Counted from the stretch's first letter, positions 18,423-26,888 are shown. The stretch is 32,340 nt of DNA from Hyphomicrobiaceae bacterium (GCA_016793065.1 JAEULV010000074.1:1-32340), one strand, 5' to 3'. A program made the numbers and translations. The notes: generated from the sequence alone by a model not told the origin.

Positions 18423-19805
18423 GTGAGACCTATTTCTCCTCGCATGCGTCACATTTACAATTGTTATTATTCAAACAAGGGACGCGACAGGTATGATGCA
18501 CTAGTAAAGTATACCCGCAAGTTTCTTGATATACTGACAGTCTCAAAGAAATCTATTTGCATTGTTGACGAAATAAAATGCCTTGCACTGATTGATTCCT
18601 ATTTTCTCGACGTAATTCGCTTCAAGGAATACCATTTTTACCCCAAGGATCGCGAATTCAACCCTGAACTGGGCGCATCCGAAGAATGGCTGAGAGCCGT
18701 GCATTGCGACAAGATGCTGAGCCCGAGCAAGGTCGGGGCTTATACAGCCAAGTGGATCCTGAAATACTGCCCTATCATCATCGTTCCGCGCGACGACCAG
18801 GAACTCACTCCCGGGGAGCGACGCGAGTTGCTGAGCGCCAACGCCATGCTGGCGCTGCAGTTCTCGCTGGCCTGCATGGGACTTGACGTCGACGATGTCG
18901 ATCCAGGCATTGCCCGGGAAATGCTCTATCATTTCCGTTTTCGCGGCTTCGACGACCGTGCGTTCTTCCTGCAGTACTACACGCTTGAAAAGCTGACGAG
19001 CCTGCGGCGAGGACTGCAGGACGGGGCCGACCTTGAGGAAACGGTGATCGCGCCTGCAGCCTTCGGTGCGGAAACTCCAGACCGCAGCAACTCTGATAAG
19101 AACACAGCAACTCCGGAACTCAGCAATTCCGACAGGGACAAAGCCGCGAGTGGCTTAGCTCAACAGACTGCAGCCAAAGCGGCAAAGCCGACTTCAAAGC
19201 CGAAAACGAAGCGAAAGGCGTCAGTCGCATCCGAGGAGTTTGTTCTGACCAAGCGGCAGGATGCAAAGACCTATTCCGTTTTCCTGGCCTCGCCGTCGGA
19301 CTGCGAGACCCTGCGCAACGTCGCCAAGTCCATCATCAAGGAGTTCAACGATACCACGATCGACCGAAACCGCCTCAAGTTCAATCTGTTCGCTTGGGAG
19401 GACGATAAGCGGGCCGGCATTCAGAATGGCGAATTTCAAAAGCGGATTTTCGACGATGCCGCAAGCAAGTGGGGAACTCCTGTTTGCGATGTGCTGATCT
19501 TCATCGTCCACCGGAGTTTCGGCGAGGGGACGACCGAGGAATATGATTATTATATCGAGCAGGCAAAGCTGCATGCCCCCGCAGGCATCCGGCCTGCCTT
19601 CCTCGGCTGCCACTACAACAAGTCGGTCGCTCCGGGAGCGACCGATGGCAAGAGCTTGGCGCGCCTGCAGGCATGGTTGGAAAAGCACCATAACGACTGG
19701 GCTGAAATCAGCCCGGTCCGCGGCTCCGTCAAGAGCAGTCGCGAATATGCGGACGCCCTGCGCAAGGCGCTGAACCATTTTCTCAACGAGACATCGACCG
19801 CCTGA
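18423..19805 (+). CDS. Two-domain protein with a C-terminal TIR-like/DUF4062-like domain; putative defence or signalling effector
   Basis: From the GTG at 18423 the product is 460 residues. Residues about 8-212 form an N-terminal globular domain I do not recognise. A Ser/Ala/Lys-rich linker (about 213-278) follows, with two short similar runs (DRSNSDKNT and ELSNSDRDK). The C-terminal domain (about 282-454) starts TYSVFLASPSDCETLR and continues with a mixed alpha/beta pattern including CDVLIFIVHRSFGEGTTEEYDYYIEQA. This resembles DUF4062/TIR-like domains found in bacterial defence and signalling proteins, with SPSD near strand 1 and an acidic helix after the RxFGxxT segment. Codon use and GC are unlike the neighbours, suggesting horizontal acquisition. 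It ends nine bases from the convergent GcvT-type gene. Family-level assignment is moderate; defence function is inference. Confidence 0.75.
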   Translation: MRPISPRMRHIYNCYYSNKGRDRYDALVKYTRKFLDILTVSKKSICIVDEIKCLALIDSYFLDVIRFKEYHFYPKDREFNPELGASEEWLRAVHCDKMLSPSKVGAYTAKWILKYCPIIIVPRDDQELTPGERRELLSANAMLALQFSLACMGLDVDDVDPGIAREMLYHFRFRGFDDRAFFLQYYTLEKLTSLRRGLQDGADLEETVIAPAAFGAETPDRSNSDKNTATPELSNSDRDKAASGLAQQTAAKAAKPTSKPKTKRKASVASEEFVLTKRQDAKTYSVFLASPSDCETLRNVAKSIIKEFNDTTIDRNRLKFNLFAWEDDKRAGIQNGEFQKRIFDDAASKWGTPVCDVLIFIVHRSFGEGTTEEYDYYIEQAKLHAPAGIRPAFLGCHYNKSVAPGATDGKSLARLQAWLEKHHNDWAEISPVRGSVKSSREYADALRKALNHFLNETSTA

Positions 19806-19814
19806 ATAGCCCCC

Positions 19815-22229
19815 TCACCCGCGAAGTCTCGCCCCTGTCGGGTCATATAGGGGGGCGGTGCGGATGGTGGCTTGGGTGGGCGTGCCGAAGATGTCGATGG
19901 TGAAGGTTTCGCCGTCATTGGCGAGGGCGGCGGGGACGTAGCCGCAGGCGAGGCTCTTGTCGACGCAGTGGCCGTAGGCGCCGGAGGTGACGTAGCCGAC
20001 GGCGGTGGCGCCTTGCATGATCGACTCGTAGCCAACGACGTCGGCGTCGCCGGCCGCGACCTCCAGCACGACGAAGCGGCGTTTCGGACCGCTTGCCCGT
20101 TCGGCAAGGGCGGCTTCCCTGCCGATGAAATCCGGCTTGGCGAAGTCGATGAAGCGATCGAGGCCGGTTTCGGCCGGGGTATAGTCGGGGCGGAAATCCT
20201 TGTTGAACGAGCCGTAGCCCTTTTCGAGCCGCAACGACGACAGCGCCCGGCCGCCGAAATAGCCAAGGCCGAGGTCCAGGCCGGCCTCGAGGATGTCGTC
20301 GTGCAACGTGGCGAAATAGTCGGGCGTGGTCCAGATCTCGAAACCGAGTTCGCCGGTGAAGCCGGCGCGCGACAGGATCGCCGGGGCATGGCCAACCGCC
20401 GTCTCGCGCACGTCGAACAGGCGGAAGGCCTCGGCCGAGAGGTCGAGGCGGGTCAGCCGCCGCATCAGCGCGCGGGCGTTCGGTCCGGCGATGGAGAAGC
20501 CGGCGAGCGTCGAGGCGGCGGAGCGAATGAACACATCGGCCGGCGGCTGTTGCTGCCAGAACCAGCGCATGTGGAATTCCTCGGCGAAGCCCGAGCCGAT
20601 GATCAGATAACGGTCGGGGGCGAGGCAGGCGATCGACAGATCGCCCATGATCCGGCCGGCCGGGTTCAGCATCGGCGCCAGCGCCAGGCGGCCGGGGCGC
20701 GGGATGCTGCAGGCGAAGACCCGGTCGAGAAAGGCGCGGGCGCCGGCGCCGGTGACTTCGTACTTGCCGTAATTGGTGGTCTCGTAGAGGCCGACGGCGG
20801 TGCGGACGCGGTGGCACTCGGCGCGCACATGCGGGAAGGCTTCCGAGCGGCGGTAGGTGGGCGTTTCGCGTGGCTCGACGCCGGGCGGGGCAAACCAGAG
20901 CGCATGCTCGAGGCCGAAATTGGCGCCCATCACCGCGCCGGCGGCTTTCAGCCGGTCGTAGATCGGCGAGCGGCGCAGCGGCCGCGCCGCCGTCAGCTCT
21001 TCGTTGGGGTAGGCGAGGCGGAAGCGGCGGGCGTAGTTTTCCGGCACCTTGCGCGAGGTGTATTTCGGCGTGGCGAAGCCGCCGAAGCGGGCGACGTCCA
21101 TGGAGATGATGTCCTGGCCGGGATCGTTCTCTGCCATCCAGCGCGACAGCATCAGGCCGATGCCGCCGCCCTGGCTGAAGCCGGCCATGACGGCGCAGGC
21201 GACCCAGTAGTTCCGCAGGCCGCGCACCGGCCCGACCAGCGGATTGCCATCGGGGGCGAAGGTGAAGGGGCCGTTGATCGCCTTCTTGATGCCGACGCGG
21301 CCGAGCGCGGGGAAATGGCGGAAGCCGACCTCGAAATGCGGCGCCAGCCGCTCGAGGTCGTCGGGCAGCAGCTGCATCGAGAAGTCGTCGGGCGTCCGCG
21401 TCGGCGCCCAGACGACGCCGTTCGGCTCGTAGGTGCCGATGAGGGCGCCGCGCCGCTCCTGGCGCATGTAGATCTCGCCGGCATAGTCGGTGGTGTTGAC
21501 GATTTCCCTCGGCAGGCCCTCCAGCTCGGGGATGTCCTCGGTCAACAGATAGTGGTGTTCCATCGCCAGCACCGGCAGGTCGAGGCCGACCATGCGGCCG
21601 ACCTCGCGCGCCCACAGGCCGGCGCAGTTGACGACGTGCTCGGTGTGGATCGTGCCCTTGTCGGTGACCACGTCCCAGGAATGGTCGGGGCGCTGGTTGA
21701 GCTCGAGGACGCGGGTGAAGCGGTTGACCTCGGCGCCGAGCTGGCGCGCGGCCTTGACATAGGCGTGGGTGGTGCCGGACGGATCGCAGTGACCGCCGTC
21801 GGCCCGCCACAGGGCGCCGATGAAATACTTTGGATCAATCAACGGGTTATGGGCGCAGGCCTCGTCGAGCGAGATCATCTCGGTTTCCATGCCGAGATAG
21901 CGGGCGCGCGAGCAGATCAGTTTCAGGCTGTCGAGCTCGCCTTGATTGGCGGCGAGCATCAGGCCGCCATTGGGGTGGAGCGAGCAGGACTGGCCGGTCG
22001 CTGCCTCGAGTTCGCGGTAGAGGTCGATGGTGTATTTCTGCAGCCGCGAGATATTGGCCTCGCCGTTGAAGGTGTGCATGCCGCCGGCGGCGTGCCAGGT
22101 GGAGCCGGAGGTCAGCTCGCTCTTTTCCAGCATGACGATGTCGGTCCAGCCGATCCTGGCCAGATGATAGAGGACGCTGGCGCCGACGACGCCTCCGCCG
22201 ATGATCACGGCCCGACAGTGCGACTTCAT
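19815..22229 (-). CDS. FAD-dependent dimethylglycine/sarcosine dehydrogenase-like protein with GcvT domains
   Basis: The 804-residue protein fuses a DAO-type FAD oxidoreductase to a folate-binding GcvT region. The FAD fold GGGVVGASVLYHLARIG is at residues 11-27, and SGSTWHAAG (41-49) contains His46, the position that links FAD covalently in mammalian dimethylglycine dehydrogenase. The GcvT-type part begins about residue 430 and ends with the aminomethyltransferase C-terminal barrel (segments EKGYGSFNKDFRPDY and DFIGREAAL). Such enzymes oxidatively demethylate N-methylglycines or related amines, pass the one-carbon unit to tetrahydrofolate and give electrons to ETF. The exact substrate is not readable. 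It is divergent from the MttB-like gene; the two may share regulation. Confidence 0.92.
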   Translation of the reverse strand: MKSHCRAVIIGGGVVGASVLYHLARIGWTDIVMLEKSELTSGSTWHAAGGMHTFNGEANISRLQKYTIDLYRELEAATGQSCSLHPNGGLMLAANQGELDSLKLICSRARYLGMETEMISLDEACAHNPLIDPKYFIGALWRADGGHCDPSGTTHAYVKAARQLGAEVNRFTRVLELNQRPDHSWDVVTDKGTIHTEHVVNCAGLWAREVGRMVGLDLPVLAMEHHYLLTEDIPELEGLPREIVNTTDYAGEIYMRQERRGALIGTYEPNGVVWAPTRTPDDFSMQLLPDDLERLAPHFEVGFRHFPALGRVGIKKAINGPFTFAPDGNPLVGPVRGLRNYWVACAVMAGFSQGGGIGLMLSRWMAENDPGQDIISMDVARFGGFATPKYTSRKVPENYARRFRLAYPNEELTAARPLRRSPIYDRLKAAGAVMGANFGLEHALWFAPPGVEPRETPTYRRSEAFPHVRAECHRVRTAVGLYETTNYGKYEVTGAGARAFLDRVFACSIPRPGRLALAPMLNPAGRIMGDLSIACLAPDRYLIIGSGFAEEFHMRWFWQQQPPADVFIRSAASTLAGFSIAGPNARALMRRLTRLDLSAEAFRLFDVRETAVGHAPAILSRAGFTGELGFEIWTTPDYFATLHDDILEAGLDLGLGYFGGRALSSLRLEKGYGSFNKDFRPDYTPAETGLDRFIDFAKPDFIGREAALAERASGPKRRFVVLEVAAGDADVVGYESIMQGATAVGYVTSGAYGHCVDKSLACGYVPAALANDGETFTIDIFGTPTQATIRTAPLYDPTGARLRG

Positions 22230-22402
22230 GGTTCGACAACTCCGCTGCGAAGGGGCAAGGACAGGATTGCACGGGCAAAGCCGGCGTCGCGCAAGGGAAA
22301 ACCGCGCGTGGCCGGACCGCGATAGGATGATGGCTCGCCGCTCGCGGTCGACGCCGTCCTCGGGTTATGGTGGCGAACGCACGCACCCCCGAAAGGCCCG
22401 CC

Positions 22403-23941
22403 ATGACACCGACCGTCCCCGCTCGATCCTCCCGACGCGACCGTGGCCGCAGCGGGCGTGGTGGCGGCGGCGGCGAGGCGCATCTGCCGCGGCTGGAAAA
22501 CCCGTTTCCGCCGGTCGACATCCTGAGCCCCGAGCAGCTGGAGCGGTTGATCGAGGCCGCCATCGGCGTGGTCGAGACCGACGGCATGGAGATCCGCGGC
22601 GCCCGTGCCCGCGACATCTACCGGCGCCACGGCGCGGTGGTGGACGACGACAGCCAGATGGTGCGCATCCCGCGCGATGTGCTCGCCGCCTTCGTCAAGC
22701 TGGCGCCGGAGCGTTTCGTGCTGCATGCCCGCAATCCGGAACGGCATCTGTATGTCGGCGGCAACGTGGTCAATTTCGGCCCGGTCAACGGCGCGCCGCA
22801 TATCGCCGACCTGAAGGACGGGCGGCGCTATGGCGACATCGCCGCGTTCGAGGACATCCTGAAGCTCACCCACCGGCTCGGCGTGCTGCACTGGCAGGGC
22901 GGCGTCGTGGTCGAGCCGGTCGACCTGCCGGTGGCGACGCGGCATCTCGACATGTACCGCGCCCATGTGGCGTGTTCCGACATCGTCTGGGCGGCGCGCG
23001 GCGTCGGCGCGACGCAGGCGCTCGACGCGCTCGCCATATCGGCGATCGAGCACGGGTGCTCGGTGGAGGATCTGGCGAGCCGGCCGACGCTGATGACGGT
23101 CACCAATGTCAATTCGCCGCGACGGGTCGATGAGGAGATCCTCGATTCGATCGTGATCATGGCCGAGCACGGCCAGTGCGTGGTGATCACCCCGTTCACG
23201 CTGATGGGGGCAATGGCGCCGGTGACGCTGGCCGGGGCACTGGTGCAGCAGACGGCGGAGTCGCTGGCGATCGTGGCGCTGACGCAGATGGCGCGGCCCG
23301 GCAGCCCGGTGGTGCTCGGCGGCTTCACCTCGAATGTCGACATGCGCACCGGCAGCCCCGCCTTCGGCACGCCGGAATATGTCCGCGCCACGCTGGCCTC
23401 GGCGCAGATCGGCCGGCGGCTGCGACTGCCGGTGCGGACGTCGGCCGTCAATGCCTCGCCCTGCGTCGATGCCCAATCGACCTACGAGACGGCGTTTTCG
23501 CTGTGGGCGTCGATCGCCAGCCACTCGCACCTGATCAATCACGCCGCCGGCTGGCTCGAGGGCGGGCTGACGGCGTCGATGGAGAAGATCATCGTCGATG
23601 CCGAGATGCTGCGCGGCTGGGCGGAGATCCTGAAGCCGCTGGCGTTTTCCGACGACGACATGGGGCTCGACGCCATACGCGAGGTTGCGCCCGGCGGACA
23701 CCATTTCGGCACGGCGCACACGCTGGCGCGCTATCAGACCGCGTTCTATCAGCCGCTGCTGTCGGACTGGTCGAACTTCGAGAACTGGAGCGATGCCGGC
23801 GGGCGCAATGCCACCGAGCGGGCGGGCGAGTTGTGGCGCAAGCTGCGCGACGAGTATGTCGCCCCGCCGCTCGACCCGGCCATCGGCGAGGCGGTCGATG
23901 CCTATGTCGCCCGGCGCAAGGCGGAAATCGGGGGCGAATGA
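22403..23941 (+). CDS. Trimethylamine methyltransferase (MttB) superfamily protein, non-pyrrolysine type
   Basis: The 512-residue product from the ATG at 22403 matches the MttB superfamily of corrinoid-dependent methyltransferases that move a methyl group from a quaternary or tertiary amine to a cobalamin protein. Typical segments are GNVVNFGPVNGAPHI, VLGGFTSNVDMRTGSPAFGTPEY and YETAFSLWASIASHSHLINHAAGWLEGGL. The frame has no internal amber codon, so it is the pyrrolysine-free branch that includes glycine betaine methyltransferases. A Gly/Arg-rich head of about 25 residues precedes the domain. The frame extends upstream to 22367, but AAGG before 22403 supports this start. No cognate corrinoid protein lies in the window. 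The PhnD-like gene follows after three bases and must be co-transcribed. Confidence 0.9.
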   Translation: MTPTVPARSSRRDRGRSGRGGGGGEAHLPRLENPFPPVDILSPEQLERLIEAAIGVVETDGMEIRGARARDIYRRHGAVVDDDSQMVRIPRDVLAAFVKLAPERFVLHARNPERHLYVGGNVVNFGPVNGAPHIADLKDGRRYGDIAAFEDILKLTHRLGVLHWQGGVVVEPVDLPVATRHLDMYRAHVACSDIVWAARGVGATQALDALAISAIEHGCSVEDLASRPTLMTVTNVNSPRRVDEEILDSIVIMAEHGQCVVITPFTLMGAMAPVTLAGALVQQTAESLAIVALTQMARPGSPVVLGGFTSNVDMRTGSPAFGTPEYVRATLASAQIGRRLRLPVRTSAVNASPCVDAQSTYETAFSLWASIASHSHLINHAAGWLEGGLTASMEKIIVDAEMLRGWAEILKPLAFSDDDMGLDAIREVAPGGHHFGTAHTLARYQTAFYQPLLSDWSNFENWSDAGGRNATERAGELWRKLRDEYVAPPLDPAIGEAVDAYVARRKAEIGGE

Positions 23942-23944
23942 GCG

Positions 23945-24775
23945 ATGCGGTTCTTCACCAATGCCCGCATGTACGCCGTCACGCCGCAAGCCGAGGCCGC
24001 CTGGCGCGAGTTGATCGAGCGGGTGCTGGCGCTCGCCGGCCTCGACCGCGATCCCGAGCACGGCTTCGGCTACCTGCCCTATCCGGCGCCGCAGCCGCTG
24101 GAGCCGCTGTGGCGACGGCCCGATCTCGGCTGCGCGCAGATGTGCGGCTATCCGATCGCGCTTGGACTGGCCGACGTGACGCCGATCGCGGCGCCGATCC
24201 CGGCCGCGGATTGGGCCGAGGGGCGCGCCGTCTATCGCAGCGACCTGATCGTGCGGGCCGACGCGCCGTGGCAACGGCTGGAGGAGACGTTCGACGGCAG
24301 GTTCGGCTGGACGGTGGCACATTCCCATTCCGGCTTCAACGCGCCGCGCCACCACCTGTTGCGCCATCGCACGCCGGAGCGGCCACGGGTCTATCGCGAG
24401 GTCGTCGGCAATCTGGTGACGGCGCGGCGGGTGCTCGACGCGGTCGTCGATGGCACGATCGACGTCGGGCCGCTCGATGCCTATTGGCACATGCTGATCC
24501 GCGACACCTTGCCGGAGCTGACCGCCCGGGTGCGGGTGCTGGCGGCGACCGACGTCGCGCCGATGCCGGCGTTCGTGGCCGGGCCGAACGTGCCGGCGGA
24601 CATCATCGCCCGGCTCGGCGACGGCTTTGCCCGCGCCAGCGGCCGTGACTGGTTTGCCCCGCTCGGCGCGGCACTGCGGATCACGGGGTTCGAGGCCATG
24701 AGCCGGGCGAGCTATGCACCGACCCTGCGCTGGGATGCCGAGGCCCGCGCCGCCGGGTATCCCGAGCCGGCGTGA
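23945..24775 (+). CDS. PhnD-like (phosphate/phosphonate-type) binding protein without a signal peptide
   Basis: The 276-residue protein has a type-II periplasmic-binding-protein fold of the PhnD class. Visible segments are YPIALGLADVTPIAAP (69-84), SHSGFNAPRHHLLR (127-140), TIDVGPLDAYWHMLIRD (171-187) and ATDVAPMPAFVAG (201-213). It begins MRFFTNARMY with no signal peptide or lipobox, so it probably stays in the cytoplasm. No permease or ATPase gene is nearby, so it is not part of an ordinary ABC importer. It starts three bases after the MttB-like stop codon. A role as substrate-binding or sensing partner of the methyltransferase is inference; the ligand could be an N-methylated compound rather than a phosphonate. 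Confidence 0.8.
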   Translation: MRFFTNARMYAVTPQAEAAWRELIERVLALAGLDRDPEHGFGYLPYPAPQPLEPLWRRPDLGCAQMCGYPIALGLADVTPIAAPIPAADWAEGRAVYRSDLIVRADAPWQRLEETFDGRFGWTVAHSHSGFNAPRHHLLRHRTPERPRVYREVVGNLVTARRVLDAVVDGTIDVGPLDAYWHMLIRDTLPELTARVRVLAATDVAPMPAFVAGPNVPADIIARLGDGFARASGRDWFAPLGAALRITGFEAMSRASYAPTLRWDAEARAAGYPEPA

Positions 24776-24786
24776 GCGGGCGAGCC

Positions 24787-25758
24787 TCACGTGCCGCGAT
24801 CCGCCGCCGGCGGCAGCGGCGCCCGGTCGGTCGGGTGTTCCGGCGTGTCGTGCGGCGTCAGCAGGTAGCGGCGGGCGACGTCGAAATAGCTGTTGTAGAG
24901 CAGGCCGCCATTGTCGCGCAGCAGACGGTCGCGGTTGGCGCGGTAAGCGGCATTGTAGCGGTACCACGGCAGGCCGGGGTTCTCGTGGTGGACCGAGTGG
25001 AGGTTATTGTAGAGGAACAGCGGGCCGAAGAAGCGGGCATTCTCGACGATGGCAGTGCGCTGACGGACGGCGTCGCGGGCGCGGTGCTCGGCGAACGAAC
25101 GGACCATCAATAGCGCCGTGCCGGGAATGACCATGCCGAACACATAGGCCCAGATCGACATGCCGCACGCCGCCGTGACCCAGGCGACGACGGGGACGCA
25201 CCACAGAAGGTGCTCGACCCAGATCCAGCGGGCATTGGGCGCGCCGTCGATGACGCGGCGGCCTTCCGACCAGAACCAGCGGGCGATGTTCCAGAACGGC
25301 CCGATGGTCAGCCGGCCGAGCAGGGTCGACTGCGCCCGCACCAGGGCACGGCCGAGCGGGCCGAGGCCAGCCCAGTCGGCGCGGGTCCAGTAATAGGTTT
25401 CCGGATCGTCATAGGGATCGGTCAGGCGCTCGTCGATGTGATGGGTGAGGTGGGTTTCGCGATAACGCTCGAACGGAACCCAAAGCGACAGCGGCACGAC
25501 GCCGAGGAAGTGGTTGACCGATGGCCAGCGGGTGGGGTGGCCATGGACGATCTCGTGCTGGGTGGAACTGTGCCAGGTGAGGATCACCGCGCCGAGCGGG
25601 TAGACGATCCAGGCCGGCAGGTCGGCATGAAACCAGGTCAGCGTGCCCCAAGCGGCGAAAAGCCCGAACAGCAGCAGCAGCGTCGGCCATTCGACGGCGG
25701 CCATGGTCGTCGACGAGGACCGGGTTGCGGCGGGCGGCAGCGGCGCGGCTAGGGACAT
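24787..25758 (-). CDS. Membrane fatty acid desaturase/hydroxylase family protein
   Basis: This 323-residue integral membrane di-iron enzyme has the three histidine boxes of the family: HEIVHGH (68-74), HLTHH (103-107) and HSVHHENP (254-261). Hydrophobic segments lie near 25-43, 50-62, 84-95 and 185-218. The family includes acyl desaturases, alkane hydroxylases and other O2-dependent oxidases, so the substrate cannot be read off. It lies on the opposite strand from the MttB/PhnD-like pair (11 bases between stops) and is divergent from an XRE regulator across a 163-base region with a palindromic operator candidate. That setting makes a role in quaternary-amine or lipid metabolism possible but unproven. 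Confidence 0.88.
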   Translation of the reverse strand: MSLAAPLPPAATRSSSTTMAAVEWPTLLLLFGLFAAWGTLTWFHADLPAWIVYPLGAVILTWHSSTQHEIVHGHPTRWPSVNHFLGVVPLSLWVPFERYRETHLTHHIDERLTDPYDDPETYYWTRADWAGLGPLGRALVRAQSTLLGRLTIGPFWNIARWFWSEGRRVIDGAPNARWIWVEHLLWCVPVVAWVTAACGMSIWAYVFGMVIPGTALLMVRSFAEHRARDAVRQRTAIVENARFFGPLFLYNNLHSVHHENPGLPWYRYNAAYRANRDRLLRDNGGLLYNSYFDVARRYLLTPHDTPEHPTDRAPLPPAADRGT

Positions 25759-25877
25759 GGGGCACGAATCCTGATTGGGTCGTCGCGGTTATCCCCTTGT
25801 TTGCATGGTCTGTTTTCCGTCGGCAACGAGGGAGTTGTCGCGAAGTCGCGCAAGTGTCCATCAAATGCCGAATTTTG

Positions 25878-25889
25878 TGATAGATATCA
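25878..25889. promoter_or_regulatory. Palindromic operator candidate upstream of the XRE gene
   Basis: TGATAGATATCA has perfect 5-base arms (TGATA and TATCA) around a GA centre and lies 33 bases before the XRE start, in an AT-rich island within otherwise GC-rich DNA. That suits autoregulation and control of the divergent desaturase gene. A promoter-like run TTTGTTAAAT follows. No binding data exist here; the assignment is inference. Confidence 0.45.
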
Positions 25890-25921
25890 TATTTGGTTTG
25901 TTAAATCACCAAGGAGCCATC

Positions 25922-26761
25922 ATGTCGCGCATTGCCAGCCCCGACCAGTTCCGCATCCGGCTGAAGGCGGTGATGGCGCGCGAGGGGCTCAACGCCTCGA
26001 CGCTGGCGCGCGGCGCCGGGCTCGACCGCTCGACCCTGTCGCAATTGCTCGACAGCGCCACCGACCGACTGCCGCGAGCCGAGACGCTGGCGGCGATCGC
26101 CGGCCATTGCCGCGTGTCGGTCGACTGGCTGCTGGGCCTGACCAGTCGCGAGGAGATCGGCGCGGAGATCATCGAGGCGGTGCTGCAGATCGAGGGCGCC
26201 CGCCACGATTCGCTCGATCGCTTCGTCGAGTGGCTGAAGGCGGCGGCGGGATCGCGGGTGAAGACCGTGCCGGTGACCTTCCCGGACTTCCTCAAGACCG
26301 AAGCCGTGCTGCGGCACGAATATGCCGGATCGCTGATGGTCGAGGCCGACCGGCAGGTGCGGCTGGCGCGGGAACGGCTGGAAATCTGCCGGGGACCCGA
26401 CATCGAACTGGAGGCGGCGATGCCGGTGCAGGCGCTCGATCTGTTCGTCAGCGGCACCGGCATCTGGCGCGGGCTGGAGGCGGCGGCGCGGCGGGAGCAG
26501 ATCGCCCATGTCGGCCGGCTCTACCGCGACCTCTACCCGCGTTTCCGGCTGTACCTGTTCGACCAGCACCGCACGGTATCGGCGCCGTTCTCGGTGTTCG
26601 GCCAGCAGCGGGCGGCGATCTATCTCGGCCAGAGCTATCTGGTGCTGAGCGCCATCGAACATGTGCGGCAATTCTCGGCCCGCTTCGACGACCTGATCCG
26701 CGCCGCCACAGTGCAGCCGCACGAGATCGGCGGCTATCTCGACCGTCTGGTCATCGGCTGA
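25922..26761 (+). CDS. XRE-family helix-turn-helix transcriptional regulator
   Basis: The 279-residue protein from the ATG at 25922 has an N-terminal helix-turn-helix (about 5-68: FRIRLKAVMAREGLNASTLARGAGLDRSTLSQLL) and a larger C-terminal domain I cannot name (about 85-279), perhaps ligand-binding or oligomerising. AAGGAG lies six bases before the ATG, a strong site. The frame extends upstream to 25775, but that reading crosses the AT-rich regulatory region and is rejected. It is divergent from the desaturase and likely regulates it. It is convergent with the FAD oxidoreductase, with a double palindrome in between. Confidence 0.9.
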   Translation: MSRIASPDQFRIRLKAVMAREGLNASTLARGAGLDRSTLSQLLDSATDRLPRAETLAAIAGHCRVSVDWLLGLTSREEIGAEIIEAVLQIEGARHDSLDRFVEWLKAAAGSRVKTVPVTFPDFLKTEAVLRHEYAGSLMVEADRQVRLARERLEICRGPDIELEAAMPVQALDLFVSGTGIWRGLEAAARREQIAHVGRLYRDLYPRFRLYLFDQHRTVSAPFSVFGQQRAAIYLGQSYLVLSAIEHVRQFSARFDDLIRAATVQPHEIGGYLDRLVIG

Positions 26762-26772
26762 GGGCGCGGTTC

Positions 26773-26805
26773 ATACCAACGGGCATTGAAAATGACCGAT
26801 GGTAT
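26773..26805. repeat. Imperfect palindrome, left half of a composite element
   Basis: The arms ATACCAaCGGgCATT and AATGaCCGaTGGTAT pair with two mismatched positions around a GAA loop. The element is AT-richer than its setting and lies 12 bases past the XRE stop. It is followed after five bases by a second perfect hairpin. Together they look like one dispersed intergenic repeat or a two-part bidirectional terminator. Confidence 0.65.
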
Positions 26806-26810
26806 TCCTG

Positions 26811-26853
26811 ACGCGAATTTCTCATGCCTCTGATGCGGATGAGAAATTCGCGT
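26811..26853. terminator. Perfect 15-bp inverted repeat between convergent genes
   Basis: ACGCGAATTTCTCAT (26811-26825) and ATGAGAAATTCGCGT (26839-26853) are exact reverse complements around a 13-base loop. It lies between the convergent ends of the XRE gene (26761) and the FAD oxidoreductase (26889). It is well placed as a bidirectional terminator but has no T tract, so it may instead be part of a repeat family with the preceding palindrome. Confidence 0.6.
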
Positions 26854-26888
26854 GTCCCCGGAGGGCGGGCGCGTCAGCGCCTCCGGTA

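Noticed and set aside
13590..19805. A single four-gene CHAT/TIR-like defence operon
   Set aside because: A 476-bp gap and an abrupt GC change separate the CHAT pair from the TIR-like pair, so common transcription is not supported, although a functional link is not excluded.
19872..22325. 817-residue plus-strand ORF
   Set aside because: It is antisense to the FAD-GcvT gene, which has the real motifs.
22403..23941. Pyrrolysine-containing MttB
   Set aside because: There is no in-frame amber codon, and the frame is continuous through the conserved domain.
22226..24967. 913-residue minus-strand ORF
   Set aside because: It is antisense to the MttB-like and PhnD-like genes and shows only low-complexity composition.
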